DNA of 64,000 nucleotides from Coriobacteriaceae bacterium (GCA_004557505.1 SFGZ01000004.1:1-64000), one strand, 5' to 3'; counted from the stretch's first letter, positions 52,715-62,005 are shown. Program-made: numbers and translations. Notes: generated by a model from the sequence alone, not told the origin.

Positions 52715-54235
52715 ATGGCAGATGAGAGCACGAAGGCGACGCCCCAGGAGGCGTCCTCGGCCGAGGCGCCGCGCCATCCGTACGCGAGCGTGCCCGCGAA
52801 CGTGGCGAGGGGCGTGCCCAACCCGGCGAGCGCGCGCCTCTCGTGGACGGACGGCGAGAGGACCATCGACTACGTGTCCACGGCGGCCCATCTTGACGTC
52901 CGCGACGACTCGGGGCGCCTTGAGGGCAAGATGTTCTCGCTCTCGTACGTTGCGGTGGACGGGGAGGGCCAGGCAGACGCCGCCCGCCCGGTGACCTTTG
53001 CCTACAACGGCGGTCCCGGCTCGGCCTCGGTGCCCATCAACTTTGGCGGCATCGGGCCCCGTCGCGTCGAGACCGACGGCACCAGCCACCTTGCCGCCTC
53101 GGCACGGACAACCGACAACCCCCACACGCTGCTCAAGGACTCCGACCTCGTGTTTCTCGATGCGCTGGGAACCGGGTGGTCCGTGGTTGCCGACGGCTGC
53201 GATCCTGCGACGGCCTTCTCGGTCGACGGCGACGCGGACGCCTTTGCCCGCGCGATCATGGACTGGCTCGAGAAGAACCACCGCTGGTCAAGCCCCATCT
53301 ATCTCTTTGGCGAGTCCTACGGCACCTTCAGAAACGCCGTGCTCATGAGGCTTCTGGGCGAGAGGTCCGTCAAGCTCACCGGCGTGGTGATGCTCTCGGC
53401 CATCTGGGACTGGGTGCAGACGCTTCCCGGCGAAGACCTCTACTACCTTGGCATGATGCCCACCTATGCCGCCGCCGCACAGTTCTTTGACCGCGCAGGC
53501 GCGGGCGTCGACCCCGACGAGTGGTTCGACCGCGCTATGGACTTCGCCGAAGACGTGCTGGCGCCGGCGCTTCTCCGCGGCGACCGCCTGGGCGCGGAGC
53601 GCGAGCGCGACGTGGCGCGTCAGCTCTCGGAGTTCGTCGGGCTGCCCGCCGGGTTTCTGGCGAGACGCCACCTGCGCGTTGGGCTCACGGAGTTCCGCCG
53701 TAGGCTCCTGTGCGACGAGGGCCGGGTGTGCGGCCGCCTCGACATGCGCTTCTGCTCGGACGAGCCGTCGCCCATGCAGGAGAGCCTCGACTGGCTCGGC
53801 GGCGAGGACGCCGCCGATGACGCTGTGGAGGCCAGCTGGACCAACGCCTTCCGCGCGTTCTGCTCGGACGAGCTTGGCTACGAGGGGCCCTCGGTCTACC
53901 TGGGCCAGAACTGGGAGCACGTTGGCCACACGTGGGTCTGGCAGCACGAGGTGCCCGGCACGGGCGAGAAGGTGGGCGCGCCCAACGTGGCTGGCGACGT
54001 GGCCCTTGCCATGCGCCGCAACCCCACGATGAAGCTTGCGATCATCGGCGGCCGCTACGACGCGGCGACCACGTTCTGGAACGTGCGCCACGACCTGAGC
54101 TGCCAGTTCCTCTCGCCGGCGCTCAAGGAGCGCGTGACGTGGCTGCGCTATGGCTGCGGGCACATGGCCTACGTGGACGAGCCCACGCTCGCCGCCATGG
54201 ACCGCGACATCCACGGGTTCTACGAGAGGGCGTGA
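52715..54235 (+). CDS. S10-family serine carboxypeptidase-like protein, second copy
   Basis: A 506-residue paralogue of the protein at 2377. The core motifs are NGGPGSASVPINFGG, GESYGT (Ser about 201), GGRYDAATT and YGCGHMAY. The length and gaps match the first copy, but the first 40 residues differ entirely (Ala/Ser/Pro-rich here, Cys-rich there). No signal peptide is seen. The stop codon TGA is the first triplet of a palindromic repeat. It may be an intracellular peptidase; family activity is inferred. Confidence 0.85.
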   Translation: MADESTKATPQEASSAEAPRHPYASVPANVARGVPNPASARLSWTDGERTIDYVSTAAHLDVRDDSGRLEGKMFSLSYVAVDGEGQADAARPVTFAYNGGPGSASVPINFGGIGPRRVETDGTSHLAASARTTDNPHTLLKDSDLVFLDALGTGWSVVADGCDPATAFSVDGDADAFARAIMDWLEKNHRWSSPIYLFGESYGTFRNAVLMRLLGERSVKLTGVVMLSAIWDWVQTLPGEDLYYLGMMPTYAAAAQFFDRAGAGVDPDEWFDRAMDFAEDVLAPALLRGDRLGAERERDVARQLSEFVGLPAGFLARRHLRVGLTEFRRRLLCDEGRVCGRLDMRFCSDEPSPMQESLDWLGGEDAADDAVEASWTNAFRAFCSDELGYEGPSVYLGQNWEHVGHTWVWQHEVPGTGEKVGAPNVAGDVALAMRRNPTMKLAIIGGRYDAATTFWNVRHDLSCQFLSPALKERVTWLRYGCGHMAYVDEPTLAAMDRDIHGFYERA

Positions 54236-54260
54236 GGCAGGGGGACGGCCCCCTGCCTCA
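54233..54260 (+). repeat. Stop-codon palindromic repeat, copy 2
   Basis: TGAGGCAGGGGGACGG then CCCCCTGCCTCA: an almost perfect 28-base palindrome whose first TGA is the stop codon of the S10 gene. Confidence 0.85.
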
Positions 54261-54266
54261 TCAATC

Positions 54267-54295
54267 AGGCCGGCCCCCGCGCAGGGGACCGGCCT
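54267..54295. terminator. Terminator between the S10 gene and rlmKL
   Basis: AGGCCGGCCCC and GGGGACCGGCCT pair with one mismatch, 30 bases after the S10 stop and 6 bases beyond the rlmKL stop. It may serve both. Confidence 0.7.
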
Positions 54296-54300
54296 TCTCG

Positions 54301-56607
54301 CTAGATGCCCAGCTCCTTGGGCGTGATGCCATCCTCGCGACGCGCCACCAGGTAGGCGTGGTGAATCTTGGGGTTGCGCGAGAAGTCCTCGGGGATGGTC
54401 TTGGCGGTGATGTCCGTCAGCCCCACGCCCGCCTTCTCGAGGGTCTCGACGTCCGGCTTGAAGTTCCGCAGGTTGCACGAGAAGATTGCGCAGCCGCCGC
54501 GCGAGAGCAGCCGCGAGACCGAGATGATGAGGTCGGCGTGGTCGCGCTGCACGTCCCATGAGCTGGCGCGCATCCGGTTGGAGTTGGAGAACGTGGGCAC
54601 GTCGCAGAAGACGAGGTCCCAGGTGTAGCGGTGCTCGTGACGCCGGTCGGCCACCCACTGCAGGACGTCCGCCTGGACGAACTCGTGGCTGCGTCCGACG
54701 AAGCCGTTCCTCTCCATGTTGCGGCGCGCCCAGTCAAGCGACGGCTTCGAGAGGTCGACCGTGGTGGTGAGCCCCGCGCCCCCATCCGCCGCATAGCAGC
54801 TTGCCGTGCCGGTGTAGGCGAAGAGGTTGAGGAAGCTCCCGCCGGGCGCGCGCTTCATGAGCTCGCGCACCATCGAGCGGGTCTCTCGGTGGTCGAGGAA
54901 GAGCCCGCAGTCCAGGCGCTCGGAGAAGTTGACCTCAAAGGTGAGGCCGCCCTCGTCCACAAGGTGCGCGCCGCGGGGCAGCTCCACGCGCCCACCGCGC
55001 CTGCCGCTCGCGCCGCGTTCGTCGCGCGCCGAGACGCCGCGCCCATCTCGGCCCCCGTCCGCGTATTGCGAGCCCCCGCGCGCCCGCGTGCGCACGCGCA
55101 CGTGTACGTCGTCGGGGCTCACGTCCAGGACGCGCGGTGCGATGGCCAGCACGTCAAGGAGGCGCCTGCGCGCAAGGCCGGCGTCCACGTCGCGCGGTGC
55201 CGCATACTCGGAGACGTAGAGCCAGCGGCCCGGCGTGGCCGAGCCCCTATAGAGGTCGATCGAGACGGCGTAGTCAGGCAGGTCGGCGTCGTAGACGCGG
55301 TAGCAGCTCACGTCTTCGCGCGCCGCCCATCTGGCGCGCAGCCTGGCCACCTTCGCGAGGCGCGCGGCAAACTGGTCGGAGGCCCCCACCAGCACGGGCA
55401 CGCTGCCCGCATCCCCGCGCAGCCGCACCAGCGGGTGCTCCGCCGAGAGGGACATGGGGTCGTAGCAGCGGATGGTCGCATCATCGCGGCCGAGGATCAC
55501 GCCGATCGCCTCCGCGGGCTCACCGCCTGCGGCGGCGTCTGCGGCGTCGTCGGGGGAGAGCGCCACTATGCCCGCGCCGTCGTGCCCCGCAACCGCCCCC
55601 ACGCCCGCCGAGAAGAGCGAGAGCGCCTCGGCCTCGCCGGCAAGGTCGCCCGGACGAGGCCACGCGAGGTCGGCCACGACCAGCGGCGCGCCGCCGCCCA
55701 CGGCGGACGCAAGCTCTCCCGCGCCAACGAAGCGCGGATCCGCGTCCACGCCCGCCGCGCGGAGCGCCCTCCTCGCGGCTGCCTCCGCGCCCGGCCGCGT
55801 GTCGCAGAGCAGGAGCCCCACGTCGTTCTTGGTCCCCGCCGCCGCGCGGTCGGCGGCCTCGGCGGCAAGCGCGTCCCAGGCCCCCGCGTCGTGGCCGGCC
55901 CAGCGAGAGAAGCCCCAGCGAACGCGGAGGAGCCCCGGCGCGCGGTCGAGCGCCTGGCCCGCCGCCTCGACGGCCACGCCACCCGTGCCGCAGAAGAGGT
56001 TCACCAGCACGGGCGATCCATGCCGCACGTCCCTGAACCAGCAGCCGGCCTCAAGGAGGGCGGCCGCGTAGTCTGCCCGGCGCGGGGCGAGGCGCCCGAG
56101 GCCCGTGGGGGCAGCCTCCCAGCCGCGGTGGAAGAGCGGCTCCCCCGTGAGGTCGATGCCCACGGTGGCGCGCTCGCGCGAGAGGCGCACGACAATGCCC
56201 ACGTCCGGCGCGTCCGTGTTGACCAGCGGCCGCGCGCCCCTGCGCGCAAGGAGCCTGTCCGCCACGGCGTCCTTCGAGCGCAAGGCCACGAACTGCGTGT
56301 TCCTCAGCCGGTCATTGGCGCCGCGCGCCTCGACGGCCATCGTCGCGCCGGGTGCCACGTGCTCCTCCCAGGGAATCGCCGCGAGGCCCGCGTAGAGCTG
56401 GTCTGCGTCGGCGGCGGCGATGCGGGCCAGTACGAGCGTCACGTTGGAGGCAAGTCGCGACCACAGGCAGCAGCGGTAGGCATCCGCAAGGCTTCCTGCG
56501 AACGAGACCTGGCCCACGAGCGGGCGCACCCCCTCGGCGCCAAGCGCCCGCAGCTCTCCCGCGAGGAGGGGCTCGAAGCCCTTGGGGCAGGTTGCGACAA
56601 ACTCCAT
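54301..56607 (-). CDS. rlmKL: 23S rRNA guanine methyltransferase RlmKL-like
   Basis: A 768-residue fusion. The N-terminal part has a THUMP region (about 40-170) and an RlmL-like methyltransferase domain (NLFCGTGGVAVEAAGQA, about 205-320). The C-terminal RlmK-like domain holds LFLDHRETR, FLNLFAYTGTASCYA and CDVPTFSNSNRM. In E. coli the two halves make m2G2445 and m7G2069 in 23S rRNA. Here the RlmL half has ADLAWPRPGDL where NPPYGERL is expected, so that activity may be lost. The RlmK half looks intact. Confidence 0.88.
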   Translation of the reverse strand: MEFVATCPKGFEPLLAGELRALGAEGVRPLVGQVSFAGSLADAYRCCLWSRLASNVTLVLARIAAADADQLYAGLAAIPWEEHVAPGATMAVEARGANDRLRNTQFVALRSKDAVADRLLARRGARPLVNTDAPDVGIVVRLSRERATVGIDLTGEPLFHRGWEAAPTGLGRLAPRRADYAAALLEAGCWFRDVRHGSPVLVNLFCGTGGVAVEAAGQALDRAPGLLRVRWGFSRWAGHDAGAWDALAAEAADRAAAGTKNDVGLLLCDTRPGAEAAARRALRAAGVDADPRFVGAGELASAVGGGAPLVVADLAWPRPGDLAGEAEALSLFSAGVGAVAGHDGAGIVALSPDDAADAAAGGEPAEAIGVILGRDDATIRCYDPMSLSAEHPLVRLRGDAGSVPVLVGASDQFAARLAKVARLRARWAAREDVSCYRVYDADLPDYAVSIDLYRGSATPGRWLYVSEYAAPRDVDAGLARRRLLDVLAIAPRVLDVSPDDVHVRVRTRARGGSQYADGGRDGRGVSARDERGASGRRGGRVELPRGAHLVDEGGLTFEVNFSERLDCGLFLDHRETRSMVRELMKRAPGGSFLNLFAYTGTASCYAADGGAGLTTTVDLSKPSLDWARRNMERNGFVGRSHEFVQADVLQWVADRRHEHRYTWDLVFCDVPTFSNSNRMRASSWDVQRDHADLIISVSRLLSRGGCAIFSCNLRNFKPDVETLEKAGVGLTDITAKTIPEDFSRNPKIHHAYLVARREDGITPKELGI

Positions 56608-56896
56608 CGGGACACCTCTCGCCCGTGACCTCGCGCGCCGGCTGGCGCGCCCTACGGCATCCTTGCGCGCCGCGAGCCATGCGCGCCGCGAACGTCGTTG
56701 CGACCATCATACGTGCGCCCGCCTCGTGCGGAGGGTGCCGTCCGCCCATCCGCTTACAGCTCCACAAAGTCATTCGTCCGTATGAGGGCGCGAAGATGCC
56801 CCGCCACGGATAGAATCTAACTGTACCGCTCGCACTTGTTCGTTGGAAGCCGCGGCGCACCGCGCGTGCCCGCATGGCAGGAAGCAAGGGGGAACC

Positions 56897-58621
56897 ATGG
56901 ACGCAGGCGTGAAGGACACCATCAAGCTTTGGCAGGACAACGTTACCGAGCCAGACCTCAAGGCCGAGCTTGACGCCCTTGTCAGCGCCGGGGACGAGGA
57001 CGCTCTCAACGACGCCTTCTACCGCAACCTTGAGTTTGGCACCGCAGGCCTGCGCGGCACGCTCGGCGTGGGCACCAACCGCATGAACGTCTACGTGGTT
57101 GCCCAGGCCACCCAGGGCGTGGCCAACTACTTGAACGCCCACTACGACCACCCCACCATCGCCATCGCGCGCGACTCCCGGCTCAAGGGCGAGGACTTCC
57201 AGCGCGTCGCCGCCGGCGTCCTTGCCGCCAATGGCGTGCGCGTCTATGTCTACCCGCGCATCGAGCCCGTCCCCACGCTCTCCTTTGCGGTGCGCTACCT
57301 GCACGCCTCCGCCGGCATCGTGCTCACGGCGTCGCACAACCCGGCGCAGTACAACGGCTACAAGGTCTACAACGACAACGGCGGCCAGATCGCCAACGAG
57401 GCCGCGGACGAGATCAGCGCCTCCATCGCGCAGACGCCCGTCTTCGGCGGCGTCAAGATGATGGACTTCGATGAGGGCCTCAGGCAGGGCCTCATCGAGT
57501 GGATGCCGGAGGAGGTCCTCGACGCCTTCATCGAGGCCGTCAAGAAGGTCTCCGTGCCCGGCTTCAAGGCGCCCGAGGGCTACAAGGTGGTCTACACGCC
57601 GCTCAACGGCACCGGCATGGAGTGCGTCACGCGCATCCTCAAGGAGATCGGCGTGAGCGACGTCACCGTTGTGCCCGAGCAGGCCAAGCCCGACGGCAAC
57701 TTCCCCACCTGCCAGTACCCCAACCCGGAGTTCCGCGAGGCGCTGCAGCTGGCGCTCGACCTTGCCGAGAAGGTCAAGCCCAACCTGGTCGTGGCCACCG
57801 ACCCCGACGCCGACCGCATGGGCACCGCCATCCCTCACGACGGCGAGTACAAGCTGCTCACCGGCAACGAGATGGGCGTCCTCATGATGGACTGGCTCGT
57901 CAAGATGGCAGTCGAGCGCGGCGAGGACCCCAAGCGCAAGGTCGCCGTGTCCACGATTGTCTCGTCCGTGATGCCCGACGCCCTTGCCAGGCACTACGGC
58001 TTTGAGATGCGCCGCGTGCTCACCGGCTTCAAGTACATTGGCGACCAGATCGACCAGCTCAAGGACGAGGGCGAGGAAGACCGCTTCCTCATGGGCTTCG
58101 AGGAGTCCTACGGCTACCTCGTGGGCACGCACGCGCGCGACAAGGACGCCATCGTGGCCGTCGAGATGTGCGTCGAGATGGCGGCGTATTACGCCGAGCG
58201 CGGCATGGACCTCTACGAGGCCATGGAGGAGCTCTACAAGCAGTATGGCTACTACCTCAACGGCACCGTGAACGCGCAGTTCCCGGGCGAGGCCGGCGCC
58301 AGGCGCATGGCGCAGATCATGACCGACCTTCGCGAGAAGCCCCTCACCGAGATTGGCGGCTACCAGGTCGTGGGCGTGACCGACTTTGGCAAGGGCGCCG
58401 AGATGCCCCGCGTCTCCGGCCTGCAGAAGGAGCCCGCGCAGGAGCTGCCGGCAGCCAACGTGATCGAGTACCGCCTGGAGGACGATAACAAGGTGATCTT
58501 CCGTCCGTCCGGCACCGAGCCCAAGGTCAAGGCCTACCTGTTCGCCAAGGGCGCCACACATGCAGAGGCCGAGGCCGTGCGAGCCAGGCTCCAGGAGGCC
58601 GCCGAGAAGGTGCTCTCGTAA
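56897..58621 (+). CDS. Phosphohexomutase (phosphoglucomutase/phosphomannomutase family)
   Basis: A 574-residue enzyme interconverting hexose 1- and 6-phosphates. It has the active serine in TASHNPAQYNGYKVY, metal-binding DPDADRMG, the sugar loop GFEESYGY and the phosphate-binding GTEPK near the end. The length fits the PgcA/phosphomannomutase-like group of Gram-positives. ATG 56897 has AAGGGGG upstream. It diverges from rlmKL and ends in a repeat and a terminator. Confidence 0.92.
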   Translation: MDAGVKDTIKLWQDNVTEPDLKAELDALVSAGDEDALNDAFYRNLEFGTAGLRGTLGVGTNRMNVYVVAQATQGVANYLNAHYDHPTIAIARDSRLKGEDFQRVAAGVLAANGVRVYVYPRIEPVPTLSFAVRYLHASAGIVLTASHNPAQYNGYKVYNDNGGQIANEAADEISASIAQTPVFGGVKMMDFDEGLRQGLIEWMPEEVLDAFIEAVKKVSVPGFKAPEGYKVVYTPLNGTGMECVTRILKEIGVSDVTVVPEQAKPDGNFPTCQYPNPEFREALQLALDLAEKVKPNLVVATDPDADRMGTAIPHDGEYKLLTGNEMGVLMMDWLVKMAVERGEDPKRKVAVSTIVSSVMPDALARHYGFEMRRVLTGFKYIGDQIDQLKDEGEEDRFLMGFEESYGYLVGTHARDKDAIVAVEMCVEMAAYYAERGMDLYEAMEELYKQYGYYLNGTVNAQFPGEAGARRMAQIMTDLREKPLTEIGGYQVVGVTDFGKGAEMPRVSGLQKEPAQELPAANVIEYRLEDDNKVIFRPSGTEPKVKAYLFAKGATHAEAEAVRARLQEAAEKVLS

Positions 58622-58644
58622 GCCAAAGGGAGCCCCCTGTCTCG
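58622..58644 (+). repeat. Palindromic repeat, degenerate copy
   Basis: GCCAAAGGGAGCCCCCTGTCTC just after the phosphohexomutase stop. It shares the core and the TGTCTC end with the other copies, but the stop codon here is TAA. Confidence 0.5.
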
Positions 58645-58661
58645 TTAGATGTTTGATGAAT

Positions 58662-58688
58662 CCCCGGTGCCGACGCGCCGGGGCTTTT
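58662..58688 (+). terminator. Terminator of the phosphohexomutase gene
   Basis: CCCCGG and CCGGGG form the stem, followed by CTTTTCGTTG, 41 bases after the stop. Confidence 0.7.
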
Positions 58689-58699
58689 CGTTGCCCGCA

Positions 58700-59482
58700 C
58701 TACTTCGCCAGGTGCTCGCGCACACGTGTGAGCTGGGACTTGCTGATGCCGCAGGCGAGAAGGTATGCCTCAACCGAGCCGTAGCTCTCGAGCAGGCCAT
58801 CGTACACGCGGCCCATGAGACGGGCCAGCACGTCCACAGTGGTGAAGCTAGGAGATACGCCTTGGTAGACGTAGGCGTCGACCTCCTCGCGCGAGGCGAA
58901 GGAGTAGGTGTAGTCCGCGACGATGCTCGTGCGATCCACGCCGCACAGGCCAAGGAGCAGCATCGATGCTATGCCGGTGCGGTCCATCCCCGCGGCACAG
59001 TGGTAGAGCACGCACTCGTCGGGCGCCGCCTCGGCGAACGCCGAGAAGATCTGGCGCACGGCTTCGTGGTTGTCGAGCATCCTGAGGTAGCCGGACGCCA
59101 GGTAGTCGTGCGTGTCTTCGGGAAGGCGCAGCCTGGGGTCGTGCAGGTTGGTGCCAAAGAGCGGCACGTTTGTGTAGGTGACGCCGGGGCAGGTGGCAAA
59201 GACGTCCGGCGATCCCGCGCACTCCTGGGCGCTTCGCAGGTCAACCACGCGGCCGACGCCGTATTCGCGCAAGTAGCGGGCCTCCTTGCGCGAGAGCGTC
59301 GAGGTGGAGCCGGAGCGCAGGAAGCGCTTGCTGAGCGTTGTTGTGCCCGGCGCACGGCCAGGGGCCGTCGGCAGGGGATATCCGCCCAGCTCACGGCAGT
59401 TGTCGCCCACGGAGAGGAGCCGCCCGCCCCCAGAGGGGCTAGCGGCACTCGCGCCGTCTTTCTTGCGAAACCAGCCCAGCAT
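58700..59482 (-). CDS. Tyrosine-protein phosphatase, dual-specificity-like
   Basis: A 260-residue PTP-superfamily enzyme. The catalytic loop is YHCAAGMDRTG (CX5R), with an N-terminal SVGDNCRELGGYPLP and the acidic residue loop. This group occurs in many Gram-positive genomes and removes phosphate from tyrosine or phosphoinositide-like substrates. The start at 59482 has GGGAGG upstream. The next gene, upstream on the same strand, ends 14 bases away, so they are cotranscribed. Confidence 0.85.
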   Translation of the reverse strand: MLGWFRKKDGASAASPSGGGRLLSVGDNCRELGGYPLPTAPGRAPGTTTLSKRFLRSGSTSTLSRKEARYLREYGVGRVVDLRSAQECAGSPDVFATCPGVTYTNVPLFGTNLHDPRLRLPEDTHDYLASGYLRMLDNHEAVRQIFSAFAEAAPDECVLYHCAAGMDRTGIASMLLLGLCGVDRTSIVADYTYSFASREEVDAYVYQGVSPSFTTVDVLARLMGRVYDGLLESYGSVEAYLLACGISKSQLTRVREHLAK

Positions 59483-59496
59483 ACCTGCGACCCTCC

Positions 59497-59787
59497 CTAC
59501 TCGTCGCGTTCGCGGTTGTAGAACTCGGTGATTTTGGCGTTGTAGTACTCGCCCTTCTTGCGCTCCACCCAGGCATCGCGCTGCTCTGCGATGGCGACGG
59601 CCTCGTCGGCGGCCTCCTCCATGGATTGGGGCCGCGCCTGCACGAGGTAGGCGGCCATGAGCTGCATGGCGCCAACGGAGCCCAGGTAGATGGCGAGCGC
59701 CTCGCCAAACTCCGCCGGCCATCCGCAGCGCCGCGCCGCCCGCATGAGCGCCTGGCACGCCTGGTCCCTGCCGTCCGTCTCGTCCAT
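59497..59787 (-). CDS. Small hypothetical protein next to the phosphatase
   Basis: A 96-residue, mostly helical, acidic protein with an amphipathic middle (GEALAIYLGSVGAMQLMAAY) and a charged end (KKGEYYNAKITEFYNRERDE). I do not recognise a family. It lies 14 bases upstream of the phosphatase gene on the same strand; a joint role is possible. Start ATG 59787 with GGAGGGAG. Confidence 0.7.
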   Translation of the reverse strand: MDETDGRDQACQALMRAARRCGWPAEFGEALAIYLGSVGAMQLMAAYLVQARPQSMEEAADEAVAIAEQRDAWVERKKGEYYNAKITEFYNRERDE

Positions 59788-59928
59788 GTGGCTCCCTCCA
59801 TAGGCTTGCTGTGGCAATCCTAGCAGTGCGGGGCATTGGGGCTGGAGGACAAGTTGTGTCGTCCTGCTGCCAAGCGGCGAAAACAGCCCGCCCTCGCACG
59901 CCTCACTCCAACCACGCAAGGCCTCCGG

Positions 59929-60138
59929 GCAAAATGACGCGCAGAAGTTAGGAAGTGAGTGAGCCCAGCAGGGAAAGCGTATGCGCTTTGCCGCCAGGTC
60001 GGGCGCTCGAACACAGAACCGTTTCGCGTCAACAGGGATAACGTTAATATGTGCCTCCCATTGCCTCTACGAAGATACAGATGGGTGCCCTCGCCCAAGA
60101 AAATAGCGCTCACTTCCTAACTTCTGCGTGTCATTTGC
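59929..60138. mobile_element. MITE-like 210-bp element with 30-bp inverted ends
   Basis: The left end (59929-59959) and the right end (60108-60138) are reverse complements apart from a few differences; the shared core is CGCAGAAGTTAGGAAGTGAG. The inner 150 bases hold no convincing gene. Size, structure and position in an intergenic gap fit a non-autonomous miniature element. No clear target-site duplication could be seen. Confidence 0.7.
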
Positions 60139-60283
60139 CTACATGTCCTTGTGCGCACGGATCCGAAGGGGCCTTGAGGGCGTTGCGCTGACCTCCCAGT
60201 GCGGTCCATACTCATGATCCATGGGTTGGCCGGAATGGAATCGCAGAATCGAGGGACTCGCGGTGGGGAATCGGGGCAAGACA

Positions 60284-60817
60284 ATGCGCGCGGATGACGC
60301 AATCAGCATCCTGTTCGTCTGCCATGGCAACATCTGTCGCTCGACCATGGCCCAGTTTGTGATGGAGGAGCTGGCGCGCAGGGCCGGGCGCGAGAGCGAC
60401 TTCGAGATCGACTCGGCCGCGACCAGCCGCGAGGAGCTGGGCAACGACGTCCATCCCGGCACGCGAGAACGGCTGCGCCGCGCGGGCATTCCCTGCGGCC
60501 ACCACGCCTCCCGCCAGATGGGCCCCAGGGACTACGCCCGCTTCGATTACATCGTGGGCATGGACCGCGACAACTACGATGGCATGTACCGGCTGCTTCT
60601 GGGCGAGCGGGGCGTGGGGTTCTCCTGGCCGCCCGTCTCGACGCAGCTCGTTCACAAGGCGGACCCGCTGCACAAGGTCTCGCTGCTCATGGACTGGACG
60701 GGCCATCCCCGCGACGTGGCAGACCCCTGGTACACAGGTGATTTCGACGCAACCTACAGCGATGTGATGGCCGGCTGTTCGGCCATGCTCGACGCCCTCG
60801 TCGCGCAGGGACGCTAG
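60284..60817 (+). CDS. Low-molecular-weight protein tyrosine phosphatase
   Basis: A 177-residue phosphatase with the active-site loop FVCHGNICRSTMAQF near the N terminus (CX5R) and the general acid in DPWYTG. These enzymes act on tyrosine-phosphorylated proteins or small phosphates. The ATG at 60284 is used; the frame extends 21 codons upstream without similarity. The next gene follows after only 3 bases, so it is cotranscribed with the U32 peptidase. Confidence 0.88.
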   Translation: MRADDAISILFVCHGNICRSTMAQFVMEELARRAGRESDFEIDSAATSREELGNDVHPGTRERLRRAGIPCGHHASRQMGPRDYARFDYIVGMDRDNYDGMYRLLLGERGVGFSWPPVSTQLVHKADPLHKVSLLMDWTGHPRDVADPWYTGDFDATYSDVMAGCSAMLDALVAQGR

Positions 60818-60820
60818 GCG

Positions 60821-62005
60821 GTGGGCGCGGCTATCCCCATGGAGCTCCTGGCGCCCGCGGGCGGCGTGGAGCAGCTGCGCGAGGCCATCCACTTTGGTGC
60901 CGATGCGGTCTACCTGGCCGGACGACGCTGGGGCATGCGCGCCGGGAGCCGCAACTTCTCGGATGACGAGTTGGCGCAGGCAGTTGCCTACGCCCACGCC
61001 CGCAGCGTCGCGGTCCACGTGACCGTGAACACGGTGATGACCGATGCAGACGCGGACGCGCTGCCCGCGTTCCTCTCGCTTGTCGCAGAGGCGGGCGCGG
61101 ATGCGGTGATCGTGGCTGACCTTGGTGCCGTCGCGCTTGCGCGCAGGTATGCGCCGCAGGTGGCGGTACACGTCTCCACGCAGGCTTCGGTCATGAGCGC
61201 CGTCGCGGCCGAGGAGTACGCGCGCCTTGGCGCCAGGCGGGTGGTCCTCGCCCGCGAGATGACGCTCGCTCAGATAGCCGGGTTGCGCCGCCGCGTGACG
61301 AGGGACCTCGAGCTCGAGGCGTTCGCCCACGGGTCGATGTGCATGGCGTACTCCGGCCGGTGCCTGCTCTCGGCGGGTCTCATGGGGTCCGGGCGTTCCG
61401 CCAGCCATGGGGCGTGCGCGCAGCCCTGCCGCTGGGCGTGGTCGCTTATGGAGGAGAAATCCGGAGCCACGCTGCCCGTGGAGCAGGACGGCCATGCGAG
61501 CTATATGCTCTCGTCAAACGACCTCTGCATGATCGAGCACCTTGGCGAGCTTCGGGCGGCAGGCGTTGACGCCATCAAACTGGAGGGCCGCGCGAAGGGC
61601 ACCTACTACGCGGCCGCAGTGACCAACTCCTACCGTCACGTGCTGGACGGCGAAGCCGCAGGGCCCTGGTGCCGAGAGCTCGACCTCGTGAGCCACCGAC
61701 CGTACTCCACCGGCTTCTACCTGGGAGAGCCGCAGCAGAATCCGGGCAGGGTGGGCTATCGGCGCGAGAGACGCCTCGTTGGCGTGGTGGAGCGGGTCGC
61801 GCCGCGCGCGAAAGGCTCCTGGGTCGTTGGCGTTCGCTGCCGCAACCGTGCGGAGGCCGGCGCCGTGGTCGAGGTGCTCTCGCCGGGGTACCCGGTGCGC
61901 AGCCTCGCGCTGCCCGCGCCTCTCGTCACCAATGGCGAGATCTACCAGCTGGAGCTTCCCTTTGCGGTGGAGCCCCTGGACCTTCTCTGCGCGCGGGAGC
62001 GATAG
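60821..62005 (+). CDS. U32-family peptidase/tRNA-modifying-type protein
   Basis: A 394-residue U32 protein. It begins MELLAPAGGVEQLREAIHFG; the family signature EAFAHGSMCMAYSGRCLLS and the Cys-rich PC segment are present (about 165-205). Members include RlhA and TrhP, which are involved in RNA hydroxylation, and collagenase-like peptidases. The function here is not decided. The GTG at 60821 is the upstream start; the ATG at 60839 begins exactly at the conserved sequence and may be the true one. Confidence 0.87.
   Translation: MGAAIPMELLAPAGGVEQLREAIHFGADAVYLAGRRWGMRAGSRNFSDDELAQAVAYAHARSVAVHVTVNTVMTDADADALPAFLSLVAEAGADAVIVADLGAVALARRYAPQVAVHVSTQASVMSAVAAEEYARLGARRVVLAREMTLAQIAGLRRRVTRDLELEAFAHGSMCMAYSGRCLLSAGLMGSGRSASHGACAQPCRWAWSLMEEKSGATLPVEQDGHASYMLSSNDLCMIEHLGELRAAGVDAIKLEGRAKGTYYAAAVTNSYRHVLDGEAAGPWCRELDLVSHRPYSTGFYLGEPQQNPGRVGYRRERRLVGVVERVAPRAKGSWVVGVRCRNRAEAGAVVEVLSPGYPVRSLALPAPLVTNGEIYQLELPFAVEPLDLLCARER

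Noticed and set aside
54631..58561. Long frames opposite rlmKL (665 codons) and the phosphohexomutase (749 codons)
   Set aside because: Both are reverse images of well-supported genes in GC-rich DNA.
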